From assembly GCA_965219175.1 (NCBI GenBank), contig CBDCNI010000001.1:2418001-2482000 (forward strand): a stretch of 64,000 nt of DNA, written 5' to 3'. The DNA comes from JBBPZK01 sp965219175 (GTDB lineage: Bacteria; Actinomycetota; Rubrobacteria; Rubrobacterales; Rubrobacteraceae). The position numbers were made by a program, and so were the translations under genes. The notes under the pieces were generated by a model, which did not search any database, was not told where the DNA came from, and saw only the letters and a program-made list of their open reading frames with translations. Positions 8,949-17,349 of this stretch are shown piece after piece. Positions within the stretch are counted from its first letter, which is position 1. The number at the start of each line of letters is the position of its first letter.

Positions 8949-9392
8949 CTAGCTCCGGCGGGCGACCCAGGCTCCAGCCGCCGCTGATGCGGCGACCAGG
9001 ATACCCGCCTGCAGCACTGCGGATAAAGCTATGCTCAACAGGTAGATCTGCCACGCCTCATCCGGGGAAATCTTAGTCCCGGTGACCTCCGAGAAAGTAG
9101 CGGCGATCCCGGCGGCCCCGAGCCCGCGCGCCGCGATAAGCGCCCCGGCCGAAGCCCCGAGCACGAAAGCCGGCGCCGCGACCGCCCCGCCGATGAGTCC
9201 CGCCAAAACCCCGGCCCGCCCCTCCGACTCCCTCGCCGCGCGCCGTCCGCAATAAACCCCAATAAACCCGGAGACGAGGATACCAGCCAGCGACCCGAGC
9301 AACGAGACCAGGAACCCGACCACGCCCCCGATGCCGCCCCACACCAGACCAGCCCGCACGTCGCCCCGTGTCTTCTTCTCTTCCTCCATCAT
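8949..9392 (-). CDS. Small glycine/alanine-rich membrane protein
   Basis: Protein of 147 residues with a charged N-terminus (MEEEKKTRGD) and about four hydrophobic segments rich in Gly and Ala: around 18-45, 62-95 and 113-140. No named domain was recognised. It converges on sufU with only about 13 bases between the stops. Function unknown. Confidence 0.7.
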   Translation of the reverse strand: MMEEEKKTRGDVRAGLVWGGIGGVVGFLVSLLGSLAGILVSGFIGVYCGRRAARESEGRAGVLAGLIGGAVAAPAFVLGASAGALIAARGLGAAGIAATFSEVTGTKISPDEAWQIYLLSIALSAVLQAGILVAASAAAGAWVARRS

Positions 9393-9446
9393 TACATTCT
9401 ACAGTGACAGCCCATCCACGAGTCAAAAAGAAGCTTACATGGAAAC

Positions 9447-10847
9447 CTACTGGTAAAGCTCCCACCAGCTCTGAAGGTCCGTTTTGCTGCTCCGGAAAGC
9501 GGGCAGGCTGGTCAGTGGCGGCACGGTACCGGCACCGGAGCCCCCACCCATATTGATGTCGCCGCTTGAGTTGACGTACCCGGTCATGCACGAGTTGCCG
9601 CTTGAGTTGAAGCTGCCCCCCCTGATCACTACCGTACCGTTGAAGCCACCGTTGTTGCTGCCTATGCTGAAATCTCCATTCTCTACTGCGATCACGCCTT
9701 TGTTAGTATCGGTTGGGGAGCAGCCTGAGCGTATGTTCCAAGACACCTGTTTTCCGCTAGTAGCAAACTTATAGAAGACGACCGTCTGGTAATCAGAGCC
9801 AGTGGGCCAGCTATTGATACTCTGGTCTGTAGTGAGCGCCGCATCATCCTGACCGTTTCCAGGATTACTGTCGATGTAGTATTTGCTACCTGGATTTTGC
9901 TTCTCCAATTCGAGTGCTCTCTGACGTAGAGCTTCCAAGTCAGATGCGGGCGGGCTACTCGCCACACCGAACGGGAAAGCTATCTGGTTGCTATTGGCTG
10001 GTGGACCGGAGACAACCGCAGGCGTCGTATTCTTATCGAAGTCGCAAGTACCCAGAGCTATATTGCCTTTTGGAGAGATTGTTCCTCTGGCCGCTATGCC
10101 TGCTCTTGAACACGACGAGCGAGGCGTAGAGTTGTAAAGATTAGGATAAGAGCCAAGAGAGTTAGGGTATGGACCTGCGCCACTAATCTTGGCCCACTTT
10201 CCATACGCTTGATCCGGAGTAGAACAAACATTGAAGCTTCCACCGAAACTAGCGTCGCCCATGGCGAACATGCTGGTACCGTCCAAGTTGCAACCACCAC
10301 CGCCGCCATTTTGATGTATGTCACTCCAGGTAAAAACCGCTGCGGGGATGCTGTTGCTGATGCCAGGAGTTACCTTGTAGACTGCCTCGACCTTACGCTT
10401 CGCGTCTTCGTAATGTCCCGTCGAGATTACTTTGAAAGAGTAGGCAGAAACGTACTGGATCGTAACTGTCACGGAGTCGTTAGTCGCGGAGCTTCCGTCG
10501 AGGTCGTTGAGGATTACACCGTTTGTTGAGCCATTGGTTTTCCAGGACCACTGGCTCTCATTACTCGTGCCGACGGTTCCAGAACCATCGTAATCGCTGG
10601 TCTTGGGATCGGAGGTTAGCTGACGCTTAGCGGCCTGCACTCCGGCGTCCGCCATCTCGAAGGCGCGCTGGCCCTGGTTCACGCTGAGCACGTTGGTGAG
10701 GTCCGTGGTGACGAAGGTAAGGAGTCCAGCGCCCATCACCCCGATGAGCACAACCATGATCACAGCGAGTGGCAACGCTATACCGGATTCATCTCTTGTG
10801 AATCGTTGCGGCAACTTGGATTTCATTCTCCTACACATTCCCGTCAC
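9447..10847 (-). CDS. PilX-like pilus assembly protein
   Basis: Protein of 466 residues, last in a four-gene minor-pilin operon. A basic leader is followed by DESGIALPLAVIMVVLIGVMGAGLL, a class III-type signal with Gly before the hydrophobic stretch but without the usual Glu5, as in PilX proteins. The remaining 400 residues are Ser/Gly/Asn-rich and look secreted, with scattered Cys (such as GGCNL and SGCSPTDTN) that could form disulfides. The GTG start overlaps the TGA of the PilW-like gene (GTGA). A downstream ATG (MKSKLPQRF) is an alternative start. PilX-type proteins help initiate type IV pilus fibres; adhesin activity is possible but unsupported. Confidence 0.78.
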   Translation of the reverse strand: MTGMCRRMKSKLPQRFTRDESGIALPLAVIMVVLIGVMGAGLLTFVTTDLTNVLSVNQGQRAFEMADAGVQAAKRQLTSDPKTSDYDGSGTVGTSNESQWSWKTNGSTNGVILNDLDGSSATNDSVTVTIQYVSAYSFKVISTGHYEDAKRKVEAVYKVTPGISNSIPAAVFTWSDIHQNGGGGGCNLDGTSMFAMGDASFGGSFNVCSTPDQAYGKWAKISGAGPYPNSLGSYPNLYNSTPRSSCSRAGIAARGTISPKGNIALGTCDFDKNTTPAVVSGPPANSNQIAFPFGVASSPPASDLEALRQRALELEKQNPGSKYYIDSNPGNGQDDAALTTDQSINSWPTGSDYQTVVFYKFATSGKQVSWNIRSGCSPTDTNKGVIAVENGDFSIGSNNGGFNGTVVIRGGSFNSSGNSCMTGYVNSSGDINMGGGSGAGTVPPLTSLPAFRSSKTDLQSWWELYQ

Positions 10848-11443
10848 TGTCTGTTTCTCAAGTACACATTAGTTGTTAGAGTTTGAGTTCCTGCTTGCAA
10901 CCCAGGTTTCTTTATCTTGAGCGTTATTCGCACTATTTTGACTTCTGTCTCGATGCTGGCAGGAGTATCAGGACTTACGCTTTTCAGGTAAGTGAAGGTC
11001 AGACCATTTGTGCCGTCCACATACTCCACTACGGGGTCGCCGCCGCTGCTGCAGTTGGGATTTGCCGTGGTGTTCCGAAGGAGCGTACGCGAACCGTTGG
11101 CTGGAGGCGAGCATCCACCGCTCAAGCTGTAAGTGATCGGCTGTGGAGGACCACTGCCCGTTCGATTCTGGAAAGAGATTCTGTGTGGCTCCCACACACT
11201 CAGGAGACTGCCGTCACCCCGCGGATAGGCCGCTCTTATCTCTCGCTCCATCTTTCCAAGACCGATCCGAGCGTTTTCAGCAGCCTCCGTCTTGTCGTTG
11301 CCAAAGCTGAACACCCGGATGCCCATGTCAAAGATGGAATAAAGTGCGAAGAGAACCGTGACCATCATCACCATCGTCACAAGCATCTCGACGAGTGTGA
11401 AACCGCGCTCCTCTCGTAACAATCTACCCCTGAGATTTTTCAC
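10844..11443 (-). CDS. PilW-like prepilin
   Basis: Prepilin of 199 residues with the cleavage and methylation signature EERGFTLVEMLVTMVMMV (cleavage after Gly, Phe1, Glu5), then a hydrophobic helix and EAAENARIGLGKMEREIRAAYP, typical of PilW/PulJ minor pilins. A pair of cysteines (SGGCSPP, PNCSSGGD) lies in the secreted part. It overlaps both operon neighbours by four bases. It should be processed by a PilD-type peptidase encoded elsewhere. Confidence 0.86.
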   Translation of the reverse strand: MKNLRGRLLREERGFTLVEMLVTMVMMVTVLFALYSIFDMGIRVFSFGNDKTEAAENARIGLGKMEREIRAAYPRGDGSLLSVWEPHRISFQNRTGSGPPQPITYSLSGGCSPPANGSRTLLRNTTANPNCSSGGDPVVEYVDGTNGLTFTYLKSVSPDTPASIETEVKIVRITLKIKKPGLQAGTQTLTTNVYLRNRQ

Positions 11444-11892
11444 TTCGCCACAAGTCCGGTTGTCTTATACGAACTGTCGCTAGACCACTTCACGGTAACC
11501 ACTACTTTGAGCATATCTTTGGGATTAGAAGAACCGGAATCCTTGAAGGTTGCGGAATCACCAGAAGTATCCAAATAGACGTAAGAGGTAGTCACGGAGC
11601 AGTCGAAGCCAGACCGCGTTGTTGGACAGGAAGACACTGTTGCAGCTTCTGAAAACTTCATGGACTTGACGCTCTCCGTATTCGCATTAGCAAGCGTCCG
11701 CGCTTGATCGTAGTTGCTGCCCGTGCTTGCAGCCCGGAGCCCCGCGTCGAACATGCCGACCATCGGGATGATCGCGACAGCGAGGATCAAGATGGCGACC
11801 ATCACTTCCACCATCGAGTAGCCGGACTCATCGCAACCTATGCTCGCGCGAATCGCACGAATCTTTCTCAACTGTTCAAGTACAGTTTTCAT
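11440..11892 (-). CDS. PilV-like prepilin
   Basis: Prepilin of 150 residues. The signature is CDESGYSMVEVMVAILILAVAIIPMVGMFDAGL (Gly at the cleavage site, Glu5), followed by a Ser/Thr-rich secreted domain with two Cys (SCPTTRSGFDC) likely to be disulfide-linked. I chose the ATG at 11892 (MKTVLEQL); longer forms would read far into the upstream GspH-like gene, with which this start overlaps by 17 bases. Confidence 0.85.
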   Translation of the reverse strand: MKTVLEQLRKIRAIRASIGCDESGYSMVEVMVAILILAVAIIPMVGMFDAGLRAASTGSNYDQARTLANANTESVKSMKFSEAATVSSCPTTRSGFDCSVTTSYVYLDTSGDSATFKDSGSSNPKDMLKVVVTVKWSSDSSYKTTGLVAK

Positions 11893-12481
11893 CTTTGATC
11901 TCCACTCTGGAAGTCGTAGAAATGGCCGTGACCTTAGCCTGTGGATCTCCATCAATAGTGACGCAAACAGAACCATTGGGGCCTGAGGAGAAAGACATTG
12001 TCCCGTCAGAGTTGAATTCCAGGGTCCGTGTCGGAACGGGAGCTGTCCCCGATGCCACTGGCGAAACCCATCCAGTCGCAGCTTGATCGTCATTCAAAGC
12101 TTGATCGTGGTTACTTATCTTGACGTTAGCCGGCAAAGTGCGAGAGATTCTCTTAGCTACGGTAGGTGGAGAGTTGTTCGGATAGGGAGCATTCAGCTTG
12201 ACTAAATAATAGTCTGCACCGGAGCTCTCGTCGACTCTCTCAGGCGTCAATACTACCCGCCAGTCAGTAAGTTGATTAGCTGCACTACTGTGCGCAAGCC
12301 TCATGTCACCGGCGAGTTGGTTGGCGGCGGCGTCTACCCGACGTTGCTCCAAGATGCCGAGCCAGATGATTATGGCTATCGCCAGAAGGATGCCCATTAT
12401 GGCGATGGTCACCAGAAGCTCGGGCAGCGTGAAGCCGCGTTGGTCTTTCCGCAGATTCTTTGTCCACTGTCGCGCGCCCAT
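11876..12481 (-). CDS. GspH/FimT-family pseudopilin
   Basis: First gene of the minor-pilin operon, 201 residues. Signature KDQRGFTLPELLVTIAIMGILLAIAI (Gly at cleavage, Glu5), followed by QRRVDAAANQLAGDMRLAHSSAANQ, characteristic of GspH/FimT. A single C-terminal Cys is near the end (DENCT). No major pilin, PilB/PilC/PilM or peptidase genes are adjacent, so this locus supplies priming subunits for machinery encoded elsewhere. The four-gene stretch is visibly less GC-rich than its surroundings. Confidence 0.86.
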   Translation of the reverse strand: MGARQWTKNLRKDQRGFTLPELLVTIAIMGILLAIAIIIWLGILEQRRVDAAANQLAGDMRLAHSSAANQLTDWRVVLTPERVDESSGADYYLVKLNAPYPNNSPPTVAKRISRTLPANVKISNHDQALNDDQAATGWVSPVASGTAPVPTRTLEFNSDGTMSFSSGPNGSVCVTIDGDPQAKVTAISTTSRVEIKDENCT

Positions 12482-12586
12482 ATATGTAGTTCTTTATCGG
12501 CACGTTTGACACAGAGCTTTAGGATATGGGCTCTTGCCTACGGACGCGCGACGGTGGGAGGTTTTGTCGCTCTTGCTGTTGGGTCG

Positions 12587-12970
12587 TTAGCTGCGTTCTA
12601 TGAACTCTATGCGGTAGCCGTCGGGGTCTTTTACGAAGAAGAGGCGGGTGCTCCCGCCGCCCATCGCGTGCGGCTTGCTCTCGAAGTCCACGCCTCCGGC
12701 CTGCTCCATCTTCTCGGCGAGCGCGTCCAGGTCTTCGACGGTGAAGGCTACGTGGCTGTAGCCGGTGCCTAACTCGTAGGGCTCTTCCTGGTCGTGGTTG
12801 AGCGTTAGCTCCAGGCGGGGTTCAGGGTCGCCGGGGACGGCGAAGAAGGCGTTGGTCGCGTCGTCGCCGACGGGGCTCTTGCGGGCAAGTTCCAGGCCGA
12901 TCTTGTTGGTGTAGAAGTCTATGCTCCGGTCGAGGTCCAACACTCTGTAGCAGGTATGAACGTACTGCAC
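12587..12970 (-). CDS. Lactoylglutathione lyase-like glyoxalase (VOC family)
   Basis: Single-domain vicinal oxygen chelate protein of 127 residues, resembling glyoxalase I, which isomerises the methylglyoxal-thiol hemithioacetal. Putative metal ligands fit the family: His in QYVHTCYRV, Glu in RLELTLNH, His in YSHVAFTV, and Glu in GYRIEFIE. Actinobacteria of this group often lack glutathione, so the thiol co-substrate is uncertain. Confidence 0.88.
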   Translation of the reverse strand: MQYVHTCYRVLDLDRSIDFYTNKIGLELARKSPVGDDATNAFFAVPGDPEPRLELTLNHDQEEPYELGTGYSHVAFTVEDLDALAEKMEQAGGVDFESKPHAMGGGSTRLFFVKDPDGYRIEFIERS

Positions 12971-13098
12971 GTTTCCTCCTCTTTTTCGGGTTCTTTCTCA
13001 TTCTAGCAGCACGAGACTCCGGCCCGTGAAGGTCAACAACCAGGCTGCGCCGGGGCTTTTGCGTTTGCCGGCTGCGGATTGCTGCTATTCTTTTTCGG

Positions 13099-14718
13099 GT
13101 GGATATGGACCGGCAAGCAGAGGCATCTCCGCAGGGCGCGACTCGGCGGGTGGCTCGTATAGCGCGGGTCGGGGCTCGCTACGGGTTCGGGTTCGTCTTC
13201 GGCGGACGGTTCGCCTTTCGTCGCAGTCGGGCGGATACGAGCAGGGTCGGCCCCAGGCTTCGCCTCTCTTTCGAGGAGCTTGGCCCCACCTTCGCGGAGC
13301 TTGGCCGCTTTCTCTCTGCGCGGGGAGACCTGATCCCACGGGACGTCGCGGAGGAACTCGGCCGGGCTTCCGTCTTCGTGGAGCCGGTGACCCCGACGGA
13401 GGTGAGGGCGCGCGTGGAGCGGGAGCTCGGCAACACACTCGAACGGTTGTTCCTCGATTTCGATGAAGCGCCGACCCGTACCGGCGTTTTTACACAGTCC
13501 CATCGCGCTGTTTTGCCGGGCGGGAGGGCGGCCCTGGTGGTGATCGACCGCCCAGGAGTGCGCCGGGACCTCCTGGCAATGCGCCCCGTAGCGGAGCTTA
13601 CGCGTAGGAGGCTTGGAGACCGCCTGCCGCTCGACCCGGTACAAGCCTCGACCGGGTTCACCGGCCACGCCGCCCACCGAAGAGACATGTACTCCGCCGC
13701 CCAGAACGCGCACCGACTGCGAGACCTCCGTAACATCGGTCTGCGGACGCCGGAGGTACACAGAAGTTACTCGACGGACCGCTGCATAACGTTCGAGACG
13801 CCCGCCCTAAGCTCTCTGGAGCCTCTCACGGAAGAAGAGTTTCGCAAAATCTCCTCGGCGCTCATCCGGCTGACGTTGGTAGAGGGAATATTCCTCCCGG
13901 ACGTGGCGCCGGAGCGGTTCTTGCTATCTGATGGAGAGTTGTGGCTCGCGGACCCAACCGAGGTCTTCGCCCTGGACGACGAGAGGATGCGGGGCGTCGC
14001 CGAAGTCCTCGCCGCCGTGCGACGCGAGGACGCGGAAAGCCTCATACGCACGCTGCCGCTCGCCGGTAGCACCACCCCGGAAGATACCTCGGACCTGCGG
14101 CGCGAGTTGCGCGAAACACTAGGCTCGCTCGGCGGCCCGCTCTGGCGAGAGCACAGCTTAAAGGAGATCCGGGGAAGAAGCATGGAAGCCCTCCGAAGGG
14201 GTGGCGTAGAACTCCCGGTAGAGGTAGCGCTGCTGCTAAACTCGCTGACCGCAGCCGAAGAACTGGCGGTCGGAGCCGTCGGTGGAGAGGCGGGAAGCAC
14301 TAAGTACGTCGGGACCGTTGCCGCAGCGGACGCCGCAGCAGAGATGATCTCCCGCTTCAGAGACCCGAAGCGGATCGTCGCCCGCGCGGCCCGGAGCCTC
14401 GCCCAGCCCGACACCTACGCGGACTACCCGCGACAGGTCCACGAGTTGCTCGACGAGCTAAAAGACGGCGAGGTGGAAGTGCGGTTCCGTCACGAAGGAC
14501 TGGACGACCTCATCTCCAAAGTAGACATACTCGCCAACCGGCTCGTCTTCGCCCTCCTCGTTGCGGCCCTCATAATAGGGTCCTCGATGCTCGGTATCTT
14601 CTCGAAGACCGGCGCAACCCTGCTCGGGGTCAGCGTGTTCGGCCTGATCGGGTTCGTCTTCGCCGCCATCCTCGGACTCGCCCTACTAATAGGCATCATC
14701 CGCTCCGGCCGTCTCTGA
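13099..14718 (+). CDS. UbiB/ABC1-family protein, probable pseudokinase
   Basis: Protein of about 539 residues. The N-terminal half aligns with the ABC1/UbiB signature (LGRFLSARGDLIPRDVAEEL corresponds to KxGQxxSTRxDLxPxxxxxEL) and keeps RPGVRRDL, and the C-terminus has two membrane segments (about 475-535) as UbiB proteins do. The catalytic elements are gone: the VAVKV lysine is replaced (ALVVIDRPGV), the Ala-rich loop is TGVFTQSHRA, and the HADPHPGN loop is LPDVAPERFLL. LADPTEVF keeps only the Asp of the metal motif. It is therefore predicted to be a non-catalytic member. GTG 13099 or ATG 13105 could be the start. Confidence 0.7.
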   Translation: MDMDRQAEASPQGATRRVARIARVGARYGFGFVFGGRFAFRRSRADTSRVGPRLRLSFEELGPTFAELGRFLSARGDLIPRDVAEELGRASVFVEPVTPTEVRARVERELGNTLERLFLDFDEAPTRTGVFTQSHRAVLPGGRAALVVIDRPGVRRDLLAMRPVAELTRRRLGDRLPLDPVQASTGFTGHAAHRRDMYSAAQNAHRLRDLRNIGLRTPEVHRSYSTDRCITFETPALSSLEPLTEEEFRKISSALIRLTLVEGIFLPDVAPERFLLSDGELWLADPTEVFALDDERMRGVAEVLAAVRREDAESLIRTLPLAGSTTPEDTSDLRRELRETLGSLGGPLWREHSLKEIRGRSMEALRRGGVELPVEVALLLNSLTAAEELAVGAVGGEAGSTKYVGTVAAADAAAEMISRFRDPKRIVARAARSLAQPDTYADYPRQVHELLDELKDGEVEVRFRHEGLDDLISKVDILANRLVFALLVAALIIGSSMLGIFSKTGATLLGVSVFGLIGFVFAAILGLALLIGIIRSGRL

Positions 14719-14995
14719 AAAGGTTTTCAGCTCGTCAGCTATTCAGCCGATCAGCATTTCAGCGAGTGCCTGCGGGGCAATTCGAGAAGGAAGTAAGTTT
14801 CTCGCGAGCAGGTTCGAAGCGTTTCCAGGTCTCTAAGACGGTTCCCGTAACAGTTTCTCAACCAATCGTATCTAAACCGTTACAGGATCTACATAAGCTC
14901 CTTATATAGGTTGGCCCATAATAGGTGCAGCCTCGGTGGTGGAGCCCCCCTCCAATACAGCTACCGAGGCTTTTGCTCGCGGGTGTGGAAGAGGT
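14719..14995. other. Intergenic region without a recognised gene
   Basis: About 280 bases between the UbiB-like gene and a small minus-strand gene. It opens with a short palindrome (CTGAAAAGGTTTTCAG, 14715-14730) that may help end the upstream transcript, although no T-run follows. Otherwise I see several cag/cagc-rich words and no credible coding frame. Confidence 0.4.
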
Positions 14996-15220
14996 TCAGG
15001 CGCGCAGCGCGCTCACGCCGAGCATCTCCCGGACGCGACGGCCTTCGCGATGTCCGCGATAGTAAGCCAAGCGGTCCTGGTCGAGCAAACTCGCGAGGCC
15101 AGGATGATCCGCGAAAGACCGCAGAGGGCCAAAACGCCCGTCCTCCCAACCACTCCGATAGGCCTGGCTCTCCCGCAAAGCCTGCCCACTTCCGGTATCT
15201 ACAACCGCCTCCTGGATCAT
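14996..15220 (-). CDS. Small hypothetical protein (74 aa)
   Basis: Compact charged protein reading MIQEAVVDTGSGQALR and later YRSGWEDGRFGPLRSF and RLAYYRGHREGRRVREMLGV. Periodic aromatic and Gly/Arg residues look protein-like rather than random, and it stands alone between longer intergenic regions. No family recognised. Confidence 0.5.
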   Translation of the reverse strand: MIQEAVVDTGSGQALRESQAYRSGWEDGRFGPLRSFADHPGLASLLDQDRLAYYRGHREGRRVREMLGVSALRA

Positions 15221-15358
15221 TCACTAACTCCTGGCTAGAACGTCTCCGGCAACCTTACACGTGTATAGCACAGTCGTTTAACAAACGGAAGGCCAATTTT
15301 AACCAATTTTTAATAAAAGTAACATATCCGCTACAAAAACCTCGTCGTGGCGGTGTTT

Positions 15359-16546
15359 TTAGCTATTTCTGGGCCGGAAGAGGCCGAAGGAGGAGGTGTA
15401 GCCGTGGAGGAAGGTCGCGCCGCCGACGGGTCCTATTTCGCCGTTGCAGAAAAAGCCTCCGACGGGGACTTTGCCGAGGTGGTCATGGAAGATGTCGGTG
15501 TCGAAGTTCGGTTGGCCGTAGAGTCCTTCGCCGCGTCCGAGACAGGAGAAGAGGAGGGCGCCGGAGACGTTCGCGGGAGTTTCGAGGGTCTTTTCGTAGC
15601 TGGTGAGCATGGTGTGGAGGTCTTCAGCGGATGCTTCGGCGTCGCGGACGTGGAAGCGGAGGCGCATTCCCTCCTGAAGGTTTTCGCCGATCCCGATGAC
15701 GCCCCGTTCGGGGTCAACGCCGACTATGTTCCGAATCAGGAAATCCCCGACCCGCGTCTCTTCGCGGAACTCGTCCATCAGGACACCGGCAAATAGCGCG
15801 GTGCCGGCGAGTTGCCGGTCGCGCTCGTCCAGGGTGGTGAAAAGCTCCTGGAGGGTTTCGAGGGCTGGTCTCCCATCCAACTCTTGCAGGACATTGCCCC
15901 GGCAGCCGGTCACGGTCATCGTCTCGCCTATGGGACGGCAGCCCTGGGCGACTACTGTATCAACGACCACGTCGCCGCTCAGTGAAAGCACTACGGTACC
16001 CTCGTCGTGGACTTTTTCGTTCAGGAAGAGGGCGTTTAGGCCCGGAGATGCGGCGCCGCTGGCGAGGCCGCCGATCTTGGCCGATTCCGGGAAGGCGTAG
16101 TCGAGCCCGGCGAGCAACGCTTCCGGTCGGCCGCTGAACGGGTCGGCGAGCAGCACGAACTGCGGCTCTTCTTCTCTGCGAACTCCGAGCAACTCTTCCC
16201 AGGCGTCGGGGGGACCGTCCGGGTCCGGCAAAGGCCCGGTTAGGTGGAACGCCCGGACGCTGACGCCGGGCAAACGGGCGGCGGTTATGGTGACGGCGGG
16301 GGCGCCTTCGACTTCCTCTCCCCCGCCTATGACGCCGCCTCCCGAGCAACCGACGAACATCTCGGGCTCCAGGTAGCGCTCCACGCGCTCGTGCAGCCCG
16401 GAGTAGTAACCGGCGAAGTGTGGCGTCACGAAGGCGATGACGAGAGAGACGGGTCCGGGGCCGAGCTCGCGGCTGATGTCCTCCGCGCACTCGAGCACGG
16501 CGTCCCTAAAAGAAGTCTTTCTAGATACCGCCGTCGCCCACTGCAT
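15359..16546 (-). CDS. FIST-domain signal transduction protein
   Basis: FIST proteins are putative small-ligand sensors. The protein (395 residues) has an N-terminal FIST domain (VSLVIAFVTPHFAGYYSGLHERVERYL, FVGCSGGGVIGGGEEVEG) and a FIST_C domain toward the end (FLIRNIVGVDPERGVIGIGENLQEGMRLRFHVRDAEAS, GALLFSCLGRGEGLYG, GGFFCNGEIGPVGGATFLHGYT), in the usual order and length. No output domain is attached. Its ATG lies two bases after the stop of a 48-residue membrane protein gene, so the two are co-transcribed. Confidence 0.92.
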   Translation of the reverse strand: MQWATAVSRKTSFRDAVLECAEDISRELGPGPVSLVIAFVTPHFAGYYSGLHERVERYLEPEMFVGCSGGGVIGGGEEVEGAPAVTITAARLPGVSVRAFHLTGPLPDPDGPPDAWEELLGVRREEEPQFVLLADPFSGRPEALLAGLDYAFPESAKIGGLASGAASPGLNALFLNEKVHDEGTVVLSLSGDVVVDTVVAQGCRPIGETMTVTGCRGNVLQELDGRPALETLQELFTTLDERDRQLAGTALFAGVLMDEFREETRVGDFLIRNIVGVDPERGVIGIGENLQEGMRLRFHVRDAEASAEDLHTMLTSYEKTLETPANVSGALLFSCLGRGEGLYGQPNFDTDIFHDHLGKVPVGGFFCNGEIGPVGGATFLHGYTSSFGLFRPRNS

Positions 16547-16548
16547 CT

Positions 16549-16695
16549 CTACCGTCCCGGTCTCTTCTTTGCTTTCGTCTTCGTCCCAAGTTTATACCGG
16601 GGTCCAACCTTGAGTCGTGAGCGGCGGTGCAGGAGGTAGGCGAGAAGCGCGAACCCGAGGAGCGAAGAAGTAGCGCGGAGAGCCTGCTTGAGCAT
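16549..16695 (-). CDS. Small single-span basic membrane protein (48 aa)
   Basis: Short frame beginning MLKQALRATSSLLGFALLAY, with a hydrophobic helix (about residues 10-22) and a strongly basic tail ending KAKKRPGR. AGAGGG precedes the ATG, and the TAG is two bases from the FIST start, giving clear operon spacing. It may anchor or partner the FIST sensor; this is inferred from context only. Confidence 0.5.
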   Translation of the reverse strand: MLKQALRATSSLLGFALLAYLLHRRSRLKVGPRYKLGTKTKAKKRPGR

Positions 16696-16756
16696 CCCTC
16701 TATGTTAGCTTCTCGCATATGGTTGTAGAAGAAAAGCGCATTGTGTTATCGAGGGC

Positions 16757-16864
16757 ATGGAAGTAGAGATCGGACCTGCCCGCACTCGTGACGCGGAGGA
16801 CATACGCGGGCCGCAGTTTTTTGTTGGACCGTCGGCGCTACGAGATCAAACGCTAGGAGCTTGA
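16757..16864 (+). pseudogene. Possible N-terminal remnant of a GNAT acetyltransferase
   Basis: A 35-residue frame starts MEVEIGPARTRDAEDIRG, which resembles the beta1-alpha1 start of GNAT N-acetyltransferases, and then stops at 16862-16864 with nothing recognisable following. It may be a decayed copy or a leader peptide before the PNPOx gene; chance is also possible. Confidence 0.22.
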
Positions 16865-16883
16865 GTCAAGAGGAGGACGAAAG

Positions 16884-17348
16884 ATGCAAACTGTGGGCGA
16901 GAGATCCGATAACGTGGACCTTAATGAGTTCCTCGCGAGGCCATTGTTCGCCCATCTGGCTACCGCCACAGAGGACGGACCCCGTGACTCCCCGTTATGG
17001 TTCCTCTGGGAAGAAGAAGCTGTTTGGTTCATAGCTGCCTCGAATGAAAACACTTTTCACGAGCGTATCCGGCGAGACCCCCGGTGCGCGGTAGGGATCG
17101 TGGACTTCGACTACGAGAGCGGGCTGGTCCAGCACGTCGGTTTCAGGGGGAGAGCGACGCTGGAATCCTGGGACACGGACAGGGCGAAGAGGTTGCTGGC
17201 TCGCTACCTCGGAGAGGACGAAACTAGATGGCACCGGGAGAGGTTCTTGGAGGGCTTGGACGACCCTGGAACCCAGTTGCTCGTGAAGTTCGAGCCGGAG
17301 ACGGTGATCGTGCGTGACCAATCCTACCGTTCTTCTCTACGTTCTTGA
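16884..17348 (+). CDS. Pyridoxamine 5'-phosphate oxidase-like flavin-binding protein
   Basis: Split-barrel PNPOx-like protein of 154 residues. FLARPLFAHLATATEDGPRDSPLWFLWEEEAVWF is the typical first strand pair of the family, followed by RIRRDPRCAVGIVDFD and a barrel end near LLVKFEPETVIV. Such proteins bind FMN, F420 or heme; which one is not clear here. AGGAGG seven bases before the ATG is a strong ribosome site. It is first in an operon with the UbiA, CrtI and aminotransferase genes. Confidence 0.85.
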   Translation: MQTVGERSDNVDLNEFLARPLFAHLATATEDGPRDSPLWFLWEEEAVWFIAASNENTFHERIRRDPRCAVGIVDFDYESGLVQHVGFRGRATLESWDTDRAKRLLARYLGEDETRWHRERFLEGLDDPGTQLLVKFEPETVIVRDQSYRSSLRS

Positions 17349-17349
17349 C

